The notes beneath the pieces are model-generated. The model did no database searches and was not told the DNA's origin. It worked only from the letters and a program-made list of their open reading frames with translations. Positions 8,639 through 17,888 of a DNA stretch of 64,000 nucleotides are shown here, in pieces. Both the position numbers and the translations under genes were made by a program. The DNA is taken from the NCBI RefSeq assembly GCF_002285415.1, contig NZ_NSBU01000006.1, positions 124,001 through 188,000 on the forward strand, written 5' to 3'. This stretch comes from Actibacterium pelagium (GTDB lineage: Bacteria; Pseudomonadota; Alphaproteobacteria; Rhodobacterales; Rhodobacteraceae). How positions within the stretch are numbered: position 1 is the first letter of the stretch; every line of letters starts with the position of its first letter.

Positions 8639-11236
8639 TCATTCAGCTTGGGGCCCGTCTTGGGTGGTGCGCAGGGTCTTTATAATCTCCGGCACAGCAA
8701 CCAGTGGAATAGCGAACAAAGCGATCATCTGCCAGTGTTCCCACCCCAAGGGGGCTGTTCGCAAAAGCGTCTGCAATGGCGGCCAGTATACCGCGGCAAG
8801 CTGGGCACCGATCATGGCAACCAATGCCAAGATCAACAACGGGTTCGAGAACCAGCCCAGTTTCCAGCACGGCCGCGTAAAAGACCTGAAGGCGAAAACG
8901 CTCATCTTCTCGAACAGGACCATGCCGCTGAAGGCGACAGTGCGTGCAATGGCCTCGCCCTCATGCATGAAGCTATGGAACAGATACAGGCTCGCGGTCC
9001 CGGTGTAGGCACCAAATGCAAGAATGATCCACATCGCAGTGCGGTCCAGAATGCCGGATTTTGGATTGCGCGGCGGCTGCGTCATCTGATCCGAGGTGCC
9101 GGGTTCTAGCCCCAACATCAGCGCGGTCACACCATCGGTAACAAGGTTCATCCAAAGAATTTGGGTTGGCAAAAAGATCAAAGGGCCGCCAAGGGCGAGA
9201 TTGATAAGAATTGCGACAACTTCACCTGCGTTTGATGACAACAGGTACCGTACGAACCGTTGGATGTTGGCGAACTGTCGTCTGCCCTCTCGGATCGCGC
9301 GCTCTAGCGTGGCGAAGTTGTCGTCCAGCAAAACAAGGTCGGCTGCATCTTTGGCGACATCGGTGCCGCGTGTGCCCATAGCCACACCAATATCTGCTTT
9401 CTTCAGGGCGGGGGCATCATTCACGCCATCCCCGGTCATGGCTACGATTTGCCCATCTGCCTGAAGGGTGCGGATCAAGCGCATTTTGTGTTCGGGCGAG
9501 GTCCGGGCGAAAAGGACGGGCTGTTTCAGAAGCTGCGCAAGAGCTTCGTCATCGGTCTGTTCCAGTTCGGCACCGGTGATGGTTCGTTCGACTGGCATGT
9601 TCAGCTTTTCGGCGATCGCCCGCGCTGTCAGTGGCCCGTCGCCGGTGATCATGATCACGTCGATACCTGCGGACTTGCAGGCTTGGATCGCTGCGCGAAC
9701 TTCTGGGCGCGGCGGGTCGACCATACCGACAAGTCCGATGAATTCGAGCGACTCTTCCTTGACCTCGGTCTGAGAGACTTCGCGCCGCGCAAGAGCAATG
9801 ACACGCAGCCCGCGCTCTGCAAAAGAGGCATAGGCGGTTTCAATGGATTTGCGATCGGCATCGGTCAGCACAGCCGTTCCGTTGGGGCCGCGCCAATGGG
9901 TGCAGACATCCAGAACCTGTTCCGGGGCACCTTTGACCAGCTGGATCAGGTCTTCGCCCAACCAGCGAACGGTACTCATGCGTTTGCGCGCTGACGAAAA
10001 GGGTATTTCGGACAAGGCCGGCCCCGCGGGTATCGAGGTCCAGCCTTTGTACGCAAAGGTTAGCAATGCGCCTTCGGTTGGGTCGCCGACCATTTGCCAC
10101 TGCGCTCCTTCGCGCCGAAGCTTGGCATGGTTACAGCCAACCATCACATCCAGTGCCGCGTCCAGATCGGCATTCGCGCCGTAACGAATAGGTTGACCTT
10201 CTAGCAAAATGCGCCCGGTCGGATCATATCCCGTTCCCACCGCATCATATTGACGACCAGTAATCCACAATGTCTCGGTCGTCATCATATTTTCGGTTAA
10301 GGTGCCCGTCTTGTCGGTGCAGATCACCGACGCAGAGCCAAGCGTTTCCATCGCCTGCAAACGCCGCGCCAATGCTTTCTGTCGCACCATCGCGGCAGCC
10401 CCAAGCGCGAGGCTGATCGTCACAACCGCGGGCAATCCTTCGGGCACGATGGCCACAGCCATCGAAAGTCCGGTCATGACCATGTCGATGACGTCACGAC
10501 CCACAAGAACCCCGACCAAGGCAACGGCTACCCCGATCCCGATTGCAACCAGACCCAACTGCGCGCCAAGTTTCCCCAGTTGCCGAGAGAGGTTGGTTTC
10601 TTTCTCGCCGACAGAGCCGGTCAGGGTCGCGATCTTGCCAAATGCGGTCTTTGACCCGGTCGCTTCAACAATCGCCTCGGCCCTGCCAGAGACCACATGG
10701 GTGCCCATCATAACTGTGTTGTTTGCGTCGTCAGGGCGAATGGATTTGGAAACCGGTGCGGATTCGCCCGTCAGAACGCTCTCATCGACGCGCAGCTCAA
10801 GGGCGGTGGTTAGTCTTGCATCCGCAGGCACTTGGTCGCCTGCATCCAGAAGGATCAAATCCCCCGGAACGATTTCGCGGCGGTCGATCTCGATCAACTC
10901 TTGGTCCCGGATCACACGCGCCTTCGGGGCCAGCATATTGCGCAGGGCGGCCAGCGCGGTCTCGGCACGCCATTCCTGCACGAACCCAAGAACCCCGTTC
11001 AGGATGACGACCATCCCGATCGCAATACTGTCGACATGCTCTCCAAGTACCAATGCGACAAGCGCAGCACCAAGCAACAGCAACACCAATAATCCGGTAA
11101 ACTGGCGCAGTAGAATTCGCCAAACCGATATTGGTTTGGCTTCAGCCAGCGCGTTGGGGCCGTGCTTTTGAAGCCGTTTGGCAGCCTCTGCACTGGTTAG
11201 GCCGGTAGGTTGGTTTTGTGGCTCGTCCGGACGCAT
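8639..11236 (-). CDS. P2A-type cation-transporting ATPase (calcium-pump-like)
   Basis: An 865-aa P-type ATPase. From N to C: cation_ATPase_N segment (SAEAAKRLQKHGPNALAE), actuator motif TGES (156-159), PEGLP in membrane helix 4 (265-269), phosphorylation motif DKTGTLTE with Asp308, hinge motif MTGDGVNDAPALKKADIG, and helix 6 NLVTDGVTALMLGLEP. Helices 4 and 6 resemble SERCA/PacL-type calcium pumps, although the helix 6 proline is replaced, so ion choice is uncertain. The ATG shows no good ribosome site. An FNR-type dyad lies 61 bases upstream at 11297-11310. Cation ATPases of this sort are among genes reported under FNR/Dnr control in several proteobacteria. Confidence 0.9.
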   Translation of the reverse strand: MRPDEPQNQPTGLTSAEAAKRLQKHGPNALAEAKPISVWRILLRQFTGLLVLLLLGAALVALVLGEHVDSIAIGMVVILNGVLGFVQEWRAETALAALRNMLAPKARVIRDQELIEIDRREIVPGDLILLDAGDQVPADARLTTALELRVDESVLTGESAPVSKSIRPDDANNTVMMGTHVVSGRAEAIVEATGSKTAFGKIATLTGSVGEKETNLSRQLGKLGAQLGLVAIGIGVAVALVGVLVGRDVIDMVMTGLSMAVAIVPEGLPAVVTISLALGAAAMVRQKALARRLQAMETLGSASVICTDKTGTLTENMMTTETLWITGRQYDAVGTGYDPTGRILLEGQPIRYGANADLDAALDVMVGCNHAKLRREGAQWQMVGDPTEGALLTFAYKGWTSIPAGPALSEIPFSSARKRMSTVRWLGEDLIQLVKGAPEQVLDVCTHWRGPNGTAVLTDADRKSIETAYASFAERGLRVIALARREVSQTEVKEESLEFIGLVGMVDPPRPEVRAAIQACKSAGIDVIMITGDGPLTARAIAEKLNMPVERTITGAELEQTDDEALAQLLKQPVLFARTSPEHKMRLIRTLQADGQIVAMTGDGVNDAPALKKADIGVAMGTRGTDVAKDAADLVLLDDNFATLERAIREGRRQFANIQRFVRYLLSSNAGEVVAILINLALGGPLIFLPTQILWMNLVTDGVTALMLGLEPGTSDQMTQPPRNPKSGILDRTAMWIILAFGAYTGTASLYLFHSFMHEGEAIARTVAFSGMVLFEKMSVFAFRSFTRPCWKLGWFSNPLLILALVAMIGAQLAAVYWPPLQTLLRTAPLGWEHWQMIALFAIPLVAVPEIIKTLRTTQDGPQAE

Positions 11237-11296
11237 GGTGAGTGTTCTGCCCTGATTAGAATACTTCCCAGTTTGAGCATGCCTGAAATTCAGGCT

Positions 11297-11310
11297 TTGA
11301 GGCAGGTCAA
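11297..11310. promoter_or_regulatory. FNR/Dnr-type dyad upstream of cation ATPase
   Basis: TTGAGGCAGGTCAA has the TTGA-N6-TCAA core of FNR/Dnr/FixK-family sites. Its centre lies about 67 bases upstream of the ATPase start codon, so a class II promoter (-41.5) would give a leader of about 26 bases. A second palindrome, GCCTGAAATTCAGGC (11281-11295), abuts it. Confidence 0.6.
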
Positions 11311-11344
11311 ATTGGCTTAAGCGAACAAGGTCATGAAAGCCGGT

Positions 11345-13096
11345 TTAGTCGTAGAGCGCATTCAGTTCGTTCCTGAAGCGCTGAGCCACCTTCGGCCTTT
11401 TAGCTTTCAGGGTTGGGGTCAATAGACCGCTTTCCAGCGTCCAAGGTTCTACCTCTACATGAACCGCGTTGATGCGGGCAAAGGGCGGTATGTTGTCCAT
11501 CTTTTCCAGAAGTCTGTTTCTCAGGGACTTACGTAAGTGTGCGTCATTAAAATCCTTTACCCCGGGGATTTGATTTTCTGCCCACTTTTCGAACCGTTCA
11601 GTATCAATCACCACCACGGCAGAGCACCACGGTTTACCGTCACCTAGAACACATGCTTGCTGGATTAGTGGATCGCTTTGAATTGCGGACTCGATTGGCA
11701 TTGGGTTTACGTTCTCACCCGTGGACAGCACCAGGATATCTTTGATCCGCCCCTTTATCCGTACCCAGCCATTTTCAATCTCGGCTGCGTCTCCGGTGTG
11801 CAGCCAACCATCCTCATCTATCGCCTTCGCCGAGGCCGAAGGATTGCCCCAATACCCCATCATCAGGCCGGGTGAGCGGATCAGTAACTCTTGCTTTGGA
11901 CCCGTCCTAACTTCGGCGCCAGGCAAGGCCTTTCCGACACTTTCCAATCGACGGTCTTCAAAGGTTGACCCGGTGGCAGCCGGTCCTGCTTCCGTCAGCC
12001 CATAGCCTTCGATCAGCGGAACCTCCATCGCGGCCATGAAGCGAAAGGTCTGCGCCGACAAGGGCGCGCCACCGCTGATCACCATCCGTAATCGGCCACC
12101 GAATGCGTCCCGAATGCGCGCGGCTACACGCGCGCCGATAAGGGACCAGAAGAACCTATCCAGCAAATTGGAACTCAGGCTCGGGTCGAGCGTGGTTTGG
12201 AACCGACGCCAGCCAGTCCGCTCGGTTTGCTTCATCAAGAAACCACCGATCAAGGATGACTGCGCGCGTTCCACGGCCTTGTGGTGGGCCTTTTCGAAAA
12301 GCCGCGGGACCGCAAGAAGTATGGTTGGGCGCTGCGAACGCAAATCCTCTGCCAGCACTTCGATCGACCGACCATAGGCAACTGTCGAGCCATTCAGCAT
12401 TGGACAAAGCCAGCCCAAGGAGCGTTCGAACCCATGAGCCAGCGGAAGGATCGATAAGAACACGTCGTCTTCGAATATCTGGTTCACCTGCCCGACAGCG
12501 CGCGCATTCCAGAGAAGGGCGCCGTGGCTTAACATGACCCCCTTGGGCGGGCCGGTTGTTCCAGATGTGTAGATGATCGTTGCAAGTTGGTCTCCGTCTG
12601 ATGGCAAAGGCTCAGAGCTTTCGGCAATGTTGTTCTCGGTATAGGCGCTGACGCGTGTGTCGTCCTGCCCATCTTCCCCCGACAACAGCCAGACGTTGCG
12701 CAAATCAGGCAGAGAATGGGTTTCTGTTCCTAGATCGGCCCAACGTTCGAATTCATCTGTCAGGCAAAGAGTCGCGCCACTATCACGCATCACATGACAA
12801 ATGTTCGCGGGACTGTCGCGACCGTATAACGGGACCGTCACCAAGCCCTGTGCCATTGCGGCAAGATCAGTCACGACCCACTCGATCCCGTTTGGCAGGA
12901 AGATAGCAACCCGATCTCCGGGCTTTAAACCTGCTTCGGCAAAGGCTGCGCGTCGCCGTGCCACGCGCTGGGCAATATCTGACCAATTGTAGTCCTGAAA
13001 ACCACCGCTGCCCGCATCCCGATACGCCACCGCCGAGGGCGTCGCTTTGACCCTTTCAAGAAAGGCTTCCGGGATGGTTTTGGCTTGTCCGATCAC
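11345..13096 (-). CDS. Long-chain acyl-CoA synthetase (FadD15-like, AMP-forming)
   Basis: A 583-aa ANL-superfamily enzyme that activates a carboxylic acid, probably a long-chain fatty acid, to its acyl-CoA. The ATP-binding motif IIYTSGTTGPPKGVMLSH, the GYGLTEAGP motif and the DGWLHTGD hinge region are present, and the overall pattern (eukaryotic-type long-chain FACS) resembles FadD15. The GTG at 13096 (VIGQAKTIPEAF) is chosen because homologous sequence begins there and it leaves a 138-base divergent promoter with the oxoamine synthase; a GGAG lies unusually close to it (2 bases). An FNR-type dyad sits mid-way in that promoter. It may supply acyl-CoA to the divergent synthase. Confidence 0.88.
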   Translation of the reverse strand: MIGQAKTIPEAFLERVKATPSAVAYRDAGSGGFQDYNWSDIAQRVARRRAAFAEAGLKPGDRVAIFLPNGIEWVVTDLAAMAQGLVTVPLYGRDSPANICHVMRDSGATLCLTDEFERWADLGTETHSLPDLRNVWLLSGEDGQDDTRVSAYTENNIAESSEPLPSDGDQLATIIYTSGTTGPPKGVMLSHGALLWNARAVGQVNQIFEDDVFLSILPLAHGFERSLGWLCPMLNGSTVAYGRSIEVLAEDLRSQRPTILLAVPRLFEKAHHKAVERAQSSLIGGFLMKQTERTGWRRFQTTLDPSLSSNLLDRFFWSLIGARVAARIRDAFGGRLRMVISGGAPLSAQTFRFMAAMEVPLIEGYGLTEAGPAATGSTFEDRRLESVGKALPGAEVRTGPKQELLIRSPGLMMGYWGNPSASAKAIDEDGWLHTGDAAEIENGWVRIKGRIKDILVLSTGENVNPMPIESAIQSDPLIQQACVLGDGKPWCSAVVVIDTERFEKWAENQIPGVKDFNDAHLRKSLRNRLLEKMDNIPPFARINAVHVEVEPWTLESGLLTPTLKAKRPKVAQRFRNELNALYD

Positions 13097-13159
13097 AACT
13101 CCGATCCACGAGCAGGTTGGAAAGTTCCTTATTTTGGCGCATTCCCCTACGGAACTTCC

Positions 13160-13173
13160 ATGATTCAAATCAA
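13160..13173. promoter_or_regulatory. FNR/Dnr-type dyad in acyl-CoA synthetase/oxoamine synthase promoter
   Basis: ATGATTCAAATCAA matches TTGAT-N4-ATCAA in 9 of 10 positions. It lies 63 bases upstream of the GTG of the acyl-CoA synthetase and 61 bases upstream of the ATG of the oxoamine synthase, almost exactly central, so one site could serve both. Class II geometry would give leaders of about 27-29 bases on each side. Confidence 0.65.
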
Positions 13174-13234
13174 ATCGATTTTGGGCAACCCAGACTACGA
13201 TTGTCCAATTGCTGCTTGCAAAAATGGGGGAGAG

Positions 13235-14494
13235 ATGACCGAAAAAGTTCAATCACCTGCCGATCGGATCAAGACTCTGGTTCAGATGATCAAGGCCTCA
13301 GACCTGTATCCAGTAAACCCGATTGTTAACAGTGCGACCACTGAACCGGTCATTTGGGTGGACGGCCGGGACCATCTGTTATTCTGCTCTAACAACCTGC
13401 TTGGCCTGTCCAACCATCCGGACGTCAAAGAAGCGGCTGCAAAAGCTTTAGATCGCTACGGATTGGGGTCTGGTGGATCCCGCCAGATGGCTGCGAATAT
13501 CGACGTGCATCGCGCTTTGGAGCTTCGGATCGCCGAACATCTGGGGCGAGAGGATGCGATCTGCTACACCACAGGCTATATGGCGAATGTCGGGACGGTA
13601 CCGGCTTTAATCATGGTGGATTTGCTGCAAGCGATTGCGGCATCCTTGCTGGGTAAGTCCGATTTGGTTCCGCCAGAGTCCGAGGGATCAAGCTGGGAGG
13701 TGTTCAGCGAGCAATTGAACCACGCCAGTTTGGTGGACGGGGTTCGCCTTGCCAGAGCTGATGTCAGCAAGTTTCCACACAAAGATACCGCTAGGCTGAA
13801 AAAGCAATTGGAGGCCTCTGATAAACCATCGAAGTTCGTTGTCAGCGATGGTGTGTTCAGTATGGACGGGGACATTGCCCCGATCCCAGAGATTGCGCGC
13901 TTGGCGAAAAAGCACAACGCGATGCTGATGATTGACGATGCCCACGGGGTCGGCATGCTTGGCGAAAATGGTCGAGGCAGTCTGGAACACTTGGGCGTTT
14001 CAACCTCGGACGTTGATTTGCAGATGGGCACATTTACCAAAGCCTTTGGCGGGGTTGGTGGTTATGTCGCTGGTGACCGTGATCTGATTGATTTTCTGAG
14101 GATTTCAGCGCGCAGTTATATCTTTTCCGCGCCGTTACCGCCGTCGATCGCCGCAGGTGTGGCCGAGGCAATCGATGTCGCAGAGAAAGAACCCTGGCGC
14201 AGAGAAAAAGCGATGGAAAATGCCTTCTATTTCCGTCGCGAAGTTGAATCCCTTGGTTATGACACCCTTGGAAGCGAGGCTCACATCGTGCCCGCCCTGA
14301 TCGGCAACGAACTAAAGGCCGCTGAGGTGACAAAAATGCTGCGCCATCGCGGCATCGTTGCCCCACATGCCCGGTATCCTGCCGTCGCTCCGGGTATGGC
14401 GCGCATTCGCTTTGTGATGACCTGCCAGCATGAAAGAGAGCAGATCGACTACTTGCTGAAATGTTTGGCCGAAGTACGCGAGCAGGACGCATAG
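13235..14494 (+). CDS. Alpha-oxoamine synthase (serine palmitoyltransferase/KBL/AONS-type)
   Basis: A 419-aa PLP enzyme of the alpha-oxoamine synthase family, which condenses an acyl-CoA with an amino acid and releases CO2 to give an amino-ketone. Visible are CSNNLLGLSNHPDV, GLGSGGSRQMAA, LNHASLVDG, DDAHGVGMLG and the PLP lysine in TFTKAFGGVGG (Lys269). Between GYMANVG and LNHAS there are about 42 residues where typical members have about 21, so a roughly 20-residue insertion is present. ATG 13235 follows GGGGGAG; a longer frame to 13085 would run into the divergent gene. With acyl-CoA synthetase, SDR, GH3 and GNAT neighbours, a sphingoid-base-like product is more likely than biotin or threonine metabolism (inference). 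Confidence 0.88.
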   Translation: MTEKVQSPADRIKTLVQMIKASDLYPVNPIVNSATTEPVIWVDGRDHLLFCSNNLLGLSNHPDVKEAAAKALDRYGLGSGGSRQMAANIDVHRALELRIAEHLGREDAICYTTGYMANVGTVPALIMVDLLQAIAASLLGKSDLVPPESEGSSWEVFSEQLNHASLVDGVRLARADVSKFPHKDTARLKKQLEASDKPSKFVVSDGVFSMDGDIAPIPEIARLAKKHNAMLMIDDAHGVGMLGENGRGSLEHLGVSTSDVDLQMGTFTKAFGGVGGYVAGDRDLIDFLRISARSYIFSAPLPPSIAAGVAEAIDVAEKEPWRREKAMENAFYFRREVESLGYDTLGSEAHIVPALIGNELKAAEVTKMLRHRGIVAPHARYPAVAPGMARIRFVMTCQHEREQIDYLLKCLAEVREQDA

Positions 14495-14497
14495 CAG

Positions 14498-15286
14498 ATG
14501 GCAGGTGAACCCACCCCCTTTGTGATCGTCACGGGTGCGTCTTCTGGGATTGGCTACGCCATCGCCGAAGCCTTGGCCAAACGTGCGCATAACCTTGTGC
14601 TTATCGCCAGACGGGAAGGCCCTTTGGCAGATGTGGCGCAAAAACTGTCTAAGGATTACGGAATAAAGGCCGAAGTGATCCCCGCAGACCTTTCCGACCC
14701 TGAAACCCCCGATGCACTTTTACAGGAAACACTCAAAAGAGGCCTCAAAATCGGCGGTCTGGTCAATAATGCGGGCTTCGGTGTCCCGGGCCTGCTGAGC
14801 GAAGTCGAGTGGCAGCGGCACCGCACCTGTCTTGAGGTGATGGCAGTGGCGCCGGTTCACTTAACCCAGTTATTTGCTCCCGAGATCGTCAAAAGCGGCG
14901 GGGGCATGATCATAAACGTGTCTTCCCTGTCAGCGATCCTTCCACCGCATGCTGGCGGGACGCTTTATTACCCGGTCAAATCGTTCCTGTATCAATTCTC
15001 GTTAGCGATGCGAGAAGAGCTGAAGCCTGACCACATTCATGTCACGGCGCTTTGTCCGGGGTTTACAGAAACCAACTTTCAGAATGCAGCTGGTGGAACG
15101 GTCGAATCCGTGGCCATGCCGCATTGGACGTGGAGTAAGGCAGAAGATGTCGCTGAGGCCGCAGTCATCGCGGTTGAGCGTAACAAAGCGGTTTGCATTC
15201 CGGGCCTGGTGAACAAGGTCATCGCGCTTGTGTTCAAGCTTGCGCCAAGTGCCGTGGGTCGGATGCTTGTTCACGGAACGCCTTAG
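14498..15286 (+). CDS. Short-chain dehydrogenase/reductase (3-ketosphinganine-reductase-like context)
   Basis: A 262-aa classical SDR: cofactor motif TGASSGIG near residues 12-19, LVNNAGFG near 88-95, a serine in NVSSLS (142-145), and the catalytic YYPVK (Tyr157, Lys161). The Arg pair in IARRE after the second strand favours NADPH. A hydrophobic C-terminal stretch (LVNKVIALVFKLAPSAV) could associate with the membrane. It begins 3 bases after the oxoamine synthase stop, so it very likely reduces the ketone made by that enzyme to an amino-alcohol, as 3-ketosphinganine reductases do. The specific substrate is inference. Confidence 0.87.
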   Translation: MAGEPTPFVIVTGASSGIGYAIAEALAKRAHNLVLIARREGPLADVAQKLSKDYGIKAEVIPADLSDPETPDALLQETLKRGLKIGGLVNNAGFGVPGLLSEVEWQRHRTCLEVMAVAPVHLTQLFAPEIVKSGGGMIINVSSLSAILPPHAGGTLYYPVKSFLYQFSLAMREELKPDHIHVTALCPGFTETNFQNAAGGTVESVAMPHWTWSKAEDVAEAAVIAVERNKAVCIPGLVNKVIALVFKLAPSAVGRMLVHGTP

Positions 15287-15289
15287 ATC

Positions 15290-16348
15290 TTAGAACACGT
15301 CGCCGGCGCTGACGAGCAGCGGCTGTTTGGAAAGGCGTTCCAGCATCGCGTCGTCCATCCCCACGACATCAATATGAAGCTTGGCTGATCCCTTTAATGC
15401 GCCAGACAAAACCCCTAGTTGCCCTTTCTCGCGCAGTCGCGTCAGCATGGGGCTGCGGGCGTCCAACATGATCAGGCCAACCTTCGCGTCGTGCTTTGCC
15501 AGCGCCGTCTCTAGTACTTCAAAGAACGCGGCTTCCGCGCCCTCGGGCATCAAAATGTTTCCAAACCGAACAATTCGCAGATTACGAAGGTTCAAAAACC
15601 GGTTTAACCCGGGCACGTGAGGCAGCACCTTTAGCAGAAGGACGCCTGTTAAACCGGGCATGGATTGGACCGACCAATTTAGCAACTCTGCCTGCGCGCC
15701 GGCGACGACACCGTTTTCATCCCGAATGCACATGAACTCTTCCGGCTTAAGCGTTGCGCGGAAGTCATCCAGTTCGTGGTCCTGATAAAGGGTTTGAAGC
15801 TGACCTGTCACGGCTTCAAGTTCGTCTTCACGTAACGCAGAAACCTCGCGGTCGGGCCGCGGAAAGAGGCGCGAGAAAAGGGTTAGTGGGATTTCGGCAT
15901 CAACGGCGTAACCAATCTGTTCAGACAGTTTCAAAGAGAAGACGGTACTTTCTTCGACATAGGCAAAGCCAAAGCCGGGGCTTCCAACGGTTTCAAGACA
16001 GTAGTCACGAATATGTTCAATCAGTATTCCGGCCAATCCTTCGTTTTGACGGTCTGTCACGGTTGAGGCCATCACGAAGTGCCACGCCCCACAACTTTGG
16101 CCCATCAGGTTCTTGTGGCAATAATCCAGAACGAAAACGCAAAGCTCTCGACCTTTCTCGGAAAGAACAAAGTAGCGAGGATCCCTTAGGCGGGCGAGTT
16201 TCTTGGACACACCTAGAATGCGATAGCGGGTCGCCCTGCTGCCCCAGATCGTCTGGTCCAGAATGGCGACCGTTTGTTCGGACGGTGCAGTGTGGCAAGT
16301 GACAGCTTTCCCGGTATCCGCGTCGGACCAAAGGGTTTTAAGGGTCAT
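15290..16348 (-). CDS. Probable GNAT-fold N-acyltransferase
   Basis: A 352-aa protein with no strong single signature. The N-terminal half resembles a GNAT domain: strands around CVFVLDYCHKN and WHFVMASTV, then TDRQNEGLAGILIEHI at the usual acyl-CoA-binding position, and a later FAYVEESTVFSLKLSEQIGY. The second half (CIRDENGVVAGAQAE onward) looks like a second, degenerate GNAT-like domain. The ATG at 16348 follows AGGAGAG and overlaps the end of the GH3 gene by 11 bases, so it is coupled to it; it converges with the SDR. Bacterial ceramide synthase is also a GNAT-type protein, so N-acylation of the amino-alcohol is a reasonable hypothesis, not a demonstrated function. Confidence 0.55.
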   Translation of the reverse strand: MTLKTLWSDADTGKAVTCHTAPSEQTVAILDQTIWGSRATRYRILGVSKKLARLRDPRYFVLSEKGRELCVFVLDYCHKNLMGQSCGAWHFVMASTVTDRQNEGLAGILIEHIRDYCLETVGSPGFGFAYVEESTVFSLKLSEQIGYAVDAEIPLTLFSRLFPRPDREVSALREDELEAVTGQLQTLYQDHELDDFRATLKPEEFMCIRDENGVVAGAQAELLNWSVQSMPGLTGVLLLKVLPHVPGLNRFLNLRNLRIVRFGNILMPEGAEAAFFEVLETALAKHDAKVGLIMLDARSPMLTRLREKGQLGVLSGALKGSAKLHIDVVGMDDAMLERLSKQPLLVSAGDVF

Positions 16349-17888
16349 CAGTCTCTCCTTTCGGGTCCAAAACGATGTCTCTGATATCTCTGAAAAGCTC
16401 GGTATCGGTGACGATGCGCGGAATTTTATTCTGACCGCCAAGGCCGCGCCGCAGTTTCATCCAGCGCGCAAATCCACCGGGTTTAACCATCTTGGCTTGT
16501 GGCGCGCCTATGGCTTGGTTGCGGCGAAGTTCTTCATAGTCTTCATTCAGTTCGGAAAGTCTGCGGTCTACGCGTTTCGCGAACTCTACAGCCGAGAATC
16601 CTTCAACGCCTTGCATGGGCTCGACAAGATACAGGTGATAGCCTCCGGTCTCATCTCGCAAGGTGCCCACAGAGTAGTCCAGTATCGTCGTGTTCTGATC
16701 GTGGGCGGCAGCGCTAATGGCCTCGGTTATTTCTGTTTCGATCAGGTGTTCCCCAAAGGTCGAAAGCCCCTGTTGGACGCGACCGACAACGATAAGACGC
16801 GGTGGGTCCAATTCAACAAAGCGAACGACATCCCCCACGACATACGACCAAAGCCCCGCAGCTGAGGTGATGACTAACGCGTAATCCTTGTTCGCCTCGA
16901 CAGTCTCGATCCATCGCCTGTCTGGAGAAGAATGTTGTAGCTGAGCGGGATCTACGAACTCGAAGAAAACGCTACCATCAAGGTGCAGTCTTAGGCCTTC
17001 GCCATCGCCCCGGTCGGCATAAGCGAAAACGCCCTCGGACGCAGAATACATCTCGCGGGTTTCAGCATGGCTGCCTTTGAGCAATGCCGCGAACTCGTCT
17101 CTGTATGGGGCGAAATTGACGCCGCCATGAATGATCAGTTCCAAATTGGGAAACCAATCCTTCAATTGCGCATCCGGAGAACTGCTGTGTTTAGCGACCT
17201 CTGCAAGGAAGATTAGCAGCCAGTTGGGTGATCCCCCAAGGCAACGTACATCGTCAGTAAGTGCAATAGGCGACAGGCGCGCGATCTTTTCCTGCCAATC
17301 TTCCACATTTGCCAATTCACTGGGCGGTAGGACGCGGTGTTGAAGCCAGTTGGGCACTGCTGCTGCAGTCACAGCACTTACCGCGGCCAACGCCGCCCCT
17401 TTCGCGCGGTTCTCAAGCGCGACAGGTCCGGTAAGGGCAAGGACAGCACCACCCAGAAGACGGCTATGGGGACGACTTTTGAGGTGAAAACAGAGAAGGT
17501 CCAGGAAGCCACGCACGGCTGCTCGGCGCATATGGTTGGTGTAAGGGATGTATTTTGAGCGTCCCGATGTTGTACCGGAGGTCATGGTGAAAAATGGAAT
17601 TTTTCCCGGCCAGCACACATCGACCAGTTCGGGAAAATCAGGCTGCCACCATTCCTGCCAGAATTGGTCATAGCCACGGATTGGCACATTCCGCTGAAAG
17701 TCTTCGATATCCTCTATCTCGTCGAAGTTATGCGCTTTTCCAAACTTGGTCTTTGACGCTTTGGCCAGAAGTTTCCGAAGAAGATCACGTTGCGCGACCT
17801 CTGCTAGTGTCCCCTCAATACGCCGAGTTCGCGCCCGAGCATAGAGCCGAGCCAGCCCAGTCCAGTCGGTATATTGGCGACCTTTCAC
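16338..17888 (-). CDS. GH3-family acyl-acid amido synthetase-like enzyme
   Basis: A 516-aa protein of the GH3 family, adenylate-forming enzymes related to ANL ligases that join a carboxylic acid to an amine, best known from plant jasmonate and auxin conjugation. Visible are the N-terminal KASKTKFGKAHNF segment, the nucleotide motif TMTSGTTSGRSKYIPYT, MYSASEGVFAY and LWSYVVGDVVRF. The GTG at 17888 follows AGGAG and overlaps the stop of the GtrA-like gene (GTGA). It is followed by the overlapping GNAT-like gene. Bacterial GH3 proteins are poorly characterised; the context suggests amide formation on an amino-lipid. Confidence 0.85.
   Translation of the reverse strand: MKGRQYTDWTGLARLYARARTRRIEGTLAEVAQRDLLRKLLAKASKTKFGKAHNFDEIEDIEDFQRNVPIRGYDQFWQEWWQPDFPELVDVCWPGKIPFFTMTSGTTSGRSKYIPYTNHMRRAAVRGFLDLLCFHLKSRPHSRLLGGAVLALTGPVALENRAKGAALAAVSAVTAAAVPNWLQHRVLPPSELANVEDWQEKIARLSPIALTDDVRCLGGSPNWLLIFLAEVAKHSSSPDAQLKDWFPNLELIIHGGVNFAPYRDEFAALLKGSHAETREMYSASEGVFAYADRGDGEGLRLHLDGSVFFEFVDPAQLQHSSPDRRWIETVEANKDYALVITSAAGLWSYVVGDVVRFVELDPPRLIVVGRVQQGLSTFGEHLIETEITEAISAAAHDQNTTILDYSVGTLRDETGGYHLYLVEPMQGVEGFSAVEFAKRVDRRLSELNEDYEELRRNQAIGAPQAKMVKPGGFARWMKLRRGLGGQNKIPRIVTDTELFRDIRDIVLDPKGETDDP

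Noticed and set aside
10302-11171. Plus-strand open frame of 289 codons inside the cation ATPase
   Set aside because: Ser/Thr/Arg-rich shadow translation without motifs; the minus-strand frame has all P-type ATPase motifs.
11281-11295. GCCTGAAATTCAGGC as a transcription terminator for the acyl-CoA synthetase
   Set aside because: The palindrome has a one-base centre, so it cannot form a normal hairpin loop, and there is no T-run; it looks like a protein-binding site or chance.
13085-13234. N-terminal extension of the oxoamine synthase to a TTG at 13085
   Set aside because: It would overlap the start of the divergent acyl-CoA synthetase, lacks family likeness, and leaves no promoter; ATG 13235 has a purine-rich ribosome site.
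13097-13252. N-terminal extension of the acyl-CoA synthetase to 13252
   Set aside because: The extra residues have no family likeness and would cross the central FNR-type dyad and the divergent promoter.
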